Part shown: piece by piece, positions 63,833 through 64,000 of the stretch
Layout of the letters: the number at the start of each line of letters is the position of its first letter
How positions within the stretch are numbered: position 1 is the first letter of the stretch
Assembly (NCBI RefSeq): GCF_023036475.1
Contig: NZ_JAJQKI010000001.1
Coordinates: 62,001 to 126,000 of the forward strand
Length of the DNA stretch: 64,000 nucleotides
Origin: Bacillus pinisoli
Lineage (GTDB): Bacteria; Bacillota; Bacilli; Bacillales; SA4
Direction: 5' to 3'
Position numbers and translations under genes: made by a program
The notes under the pieces: model-generated
The model's database searches: none
What the model saw: the letters and a program-made list of their open reading frames with translations, nothing else
Told to the model about the DNA's origin: nothing

Positions 63833-64000
63833 CTATCTTCCCCAGCGTAATGCAACTGCTCCCCAAGTTAATCCTCCACCGAATCCTACCATGACAAGAA
63901 GATCATCTTCCTTAATCTTTCCTTGTTCTAATTCTTCTACAATCGCCATCGGAATAGATGCTGCGGATGTATTTCCGTATTTAGCGACTGTTTTTGCCAT
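63833..64000 (-). CDS. fabH: FabH beta-ketoacyl-ACP synthase III, C-terminal part
   Basis: The last 55 codons of a FabH, cut by the right edge. [14 protein letters not shown] contains the catalytic Asn of the Cys-His-Asn triad, and [20 protein letters not shown] is the FabH C-terminus. FabH starts fatty acid synthesis by condensing branched or straight acyl-CoA with malonyl-ACP. It lies upstream of fabF in the same operon. Confidence 0.95.
   Translation of the reverse strand: MAKTVAKYGNTSAASIPMAIVEELEQGKIKEDDLLVMVGFGGGLTWGAVALRWGR

Overview
The window is one contiguous piece of a low-GC, endospore-forming Bacillaceae chromosome. Gene order from about 16 kb to the right end follows the Bacillus subtilis segment fabH-fabF-yjaZ-appDFABC-yjbA-trpS-yjbC-spx-yjbE-mecA-coiA-pepF-spxH-yjbI-cwlQ-yjbK-yjbL-yjbM-nadK-yjbO-prpE-yjbQ-fabI-cotO-cotZ/cotY-yjcA, read here in reverse. 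No rRNA, tRNA, prophage or CRISPR array was seen. Genus and species cannot be fixed from the sequence alone.

0-19.5 kb is a spore-surface island. Its centre is a minus-strand operon at 9.4-15.4 kb. This encodes a 1218-residue, six-cupredoxin multicopper oxidase matching MnxG, the Mn(II) oxidase of marine Bacillus spores, preceded by two ~100-residue proteins in the positions of MnxE and MnxF. The operon is bracketed by two paralogous proteins that each appear to carry two small beta-barrel modules. Around it lie His/Cys-rich proteins, three CotY/CotZ-family proteins, CotO, a YjcZ-type microprotein, a Ser/Thr/Gly tandem-repeat protein, two YheC/YheD proteins and a third ATP-grasp ligase, and yjcA. 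Several of these genes have sigma-K-like promoters (AC, 16-17 nt, CATANNNTA). The inferred picture is a mother-cell-expressed coat or exosporium layer that binds metal and oxidises manganese. folD, with a ZTP riboswitch, is a housekeeping gene inside this region.

19.4-32 kb is core metabolism and envelope: fabI with a FapR operator, a Kef-type antiporter (yjbQ), mgtE with a structured leader RNA, a nested repeat array, a RodA/FtsW-like protein, prpE, yjbO, nadK, the small alarmone synthetase yjbM, yjbL, yjbK, cwlQ, a truncated haemoglobin and the Spx adaptor spxH.

32-51 kb holds two 192-bp transposon-like elements with 8-bp target duplications, nitronate monooxygenase, an orphan pair of Opp-type permeases, pepF, a second methionine aminopeptidase, coiA, cardiolipin synthase, mecA, yjbE, spx, an RND efflux pair and yjbC. 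spx, spxH and mecA together form most of the Spx/ClpXP and MecA/ClpCP control apparatus.

51-64 kb holds a secreted glycoside-hydrolase-like protein, trpS under a tryptophan T-box, yjbA, the App oligopeptide permease, yjaZ, fabF and the 3' end of fabH. fabI, fabF and fabH belong to the same FapR-controlled type II fatty acid pathway, although only the fabI operator lies in the window.
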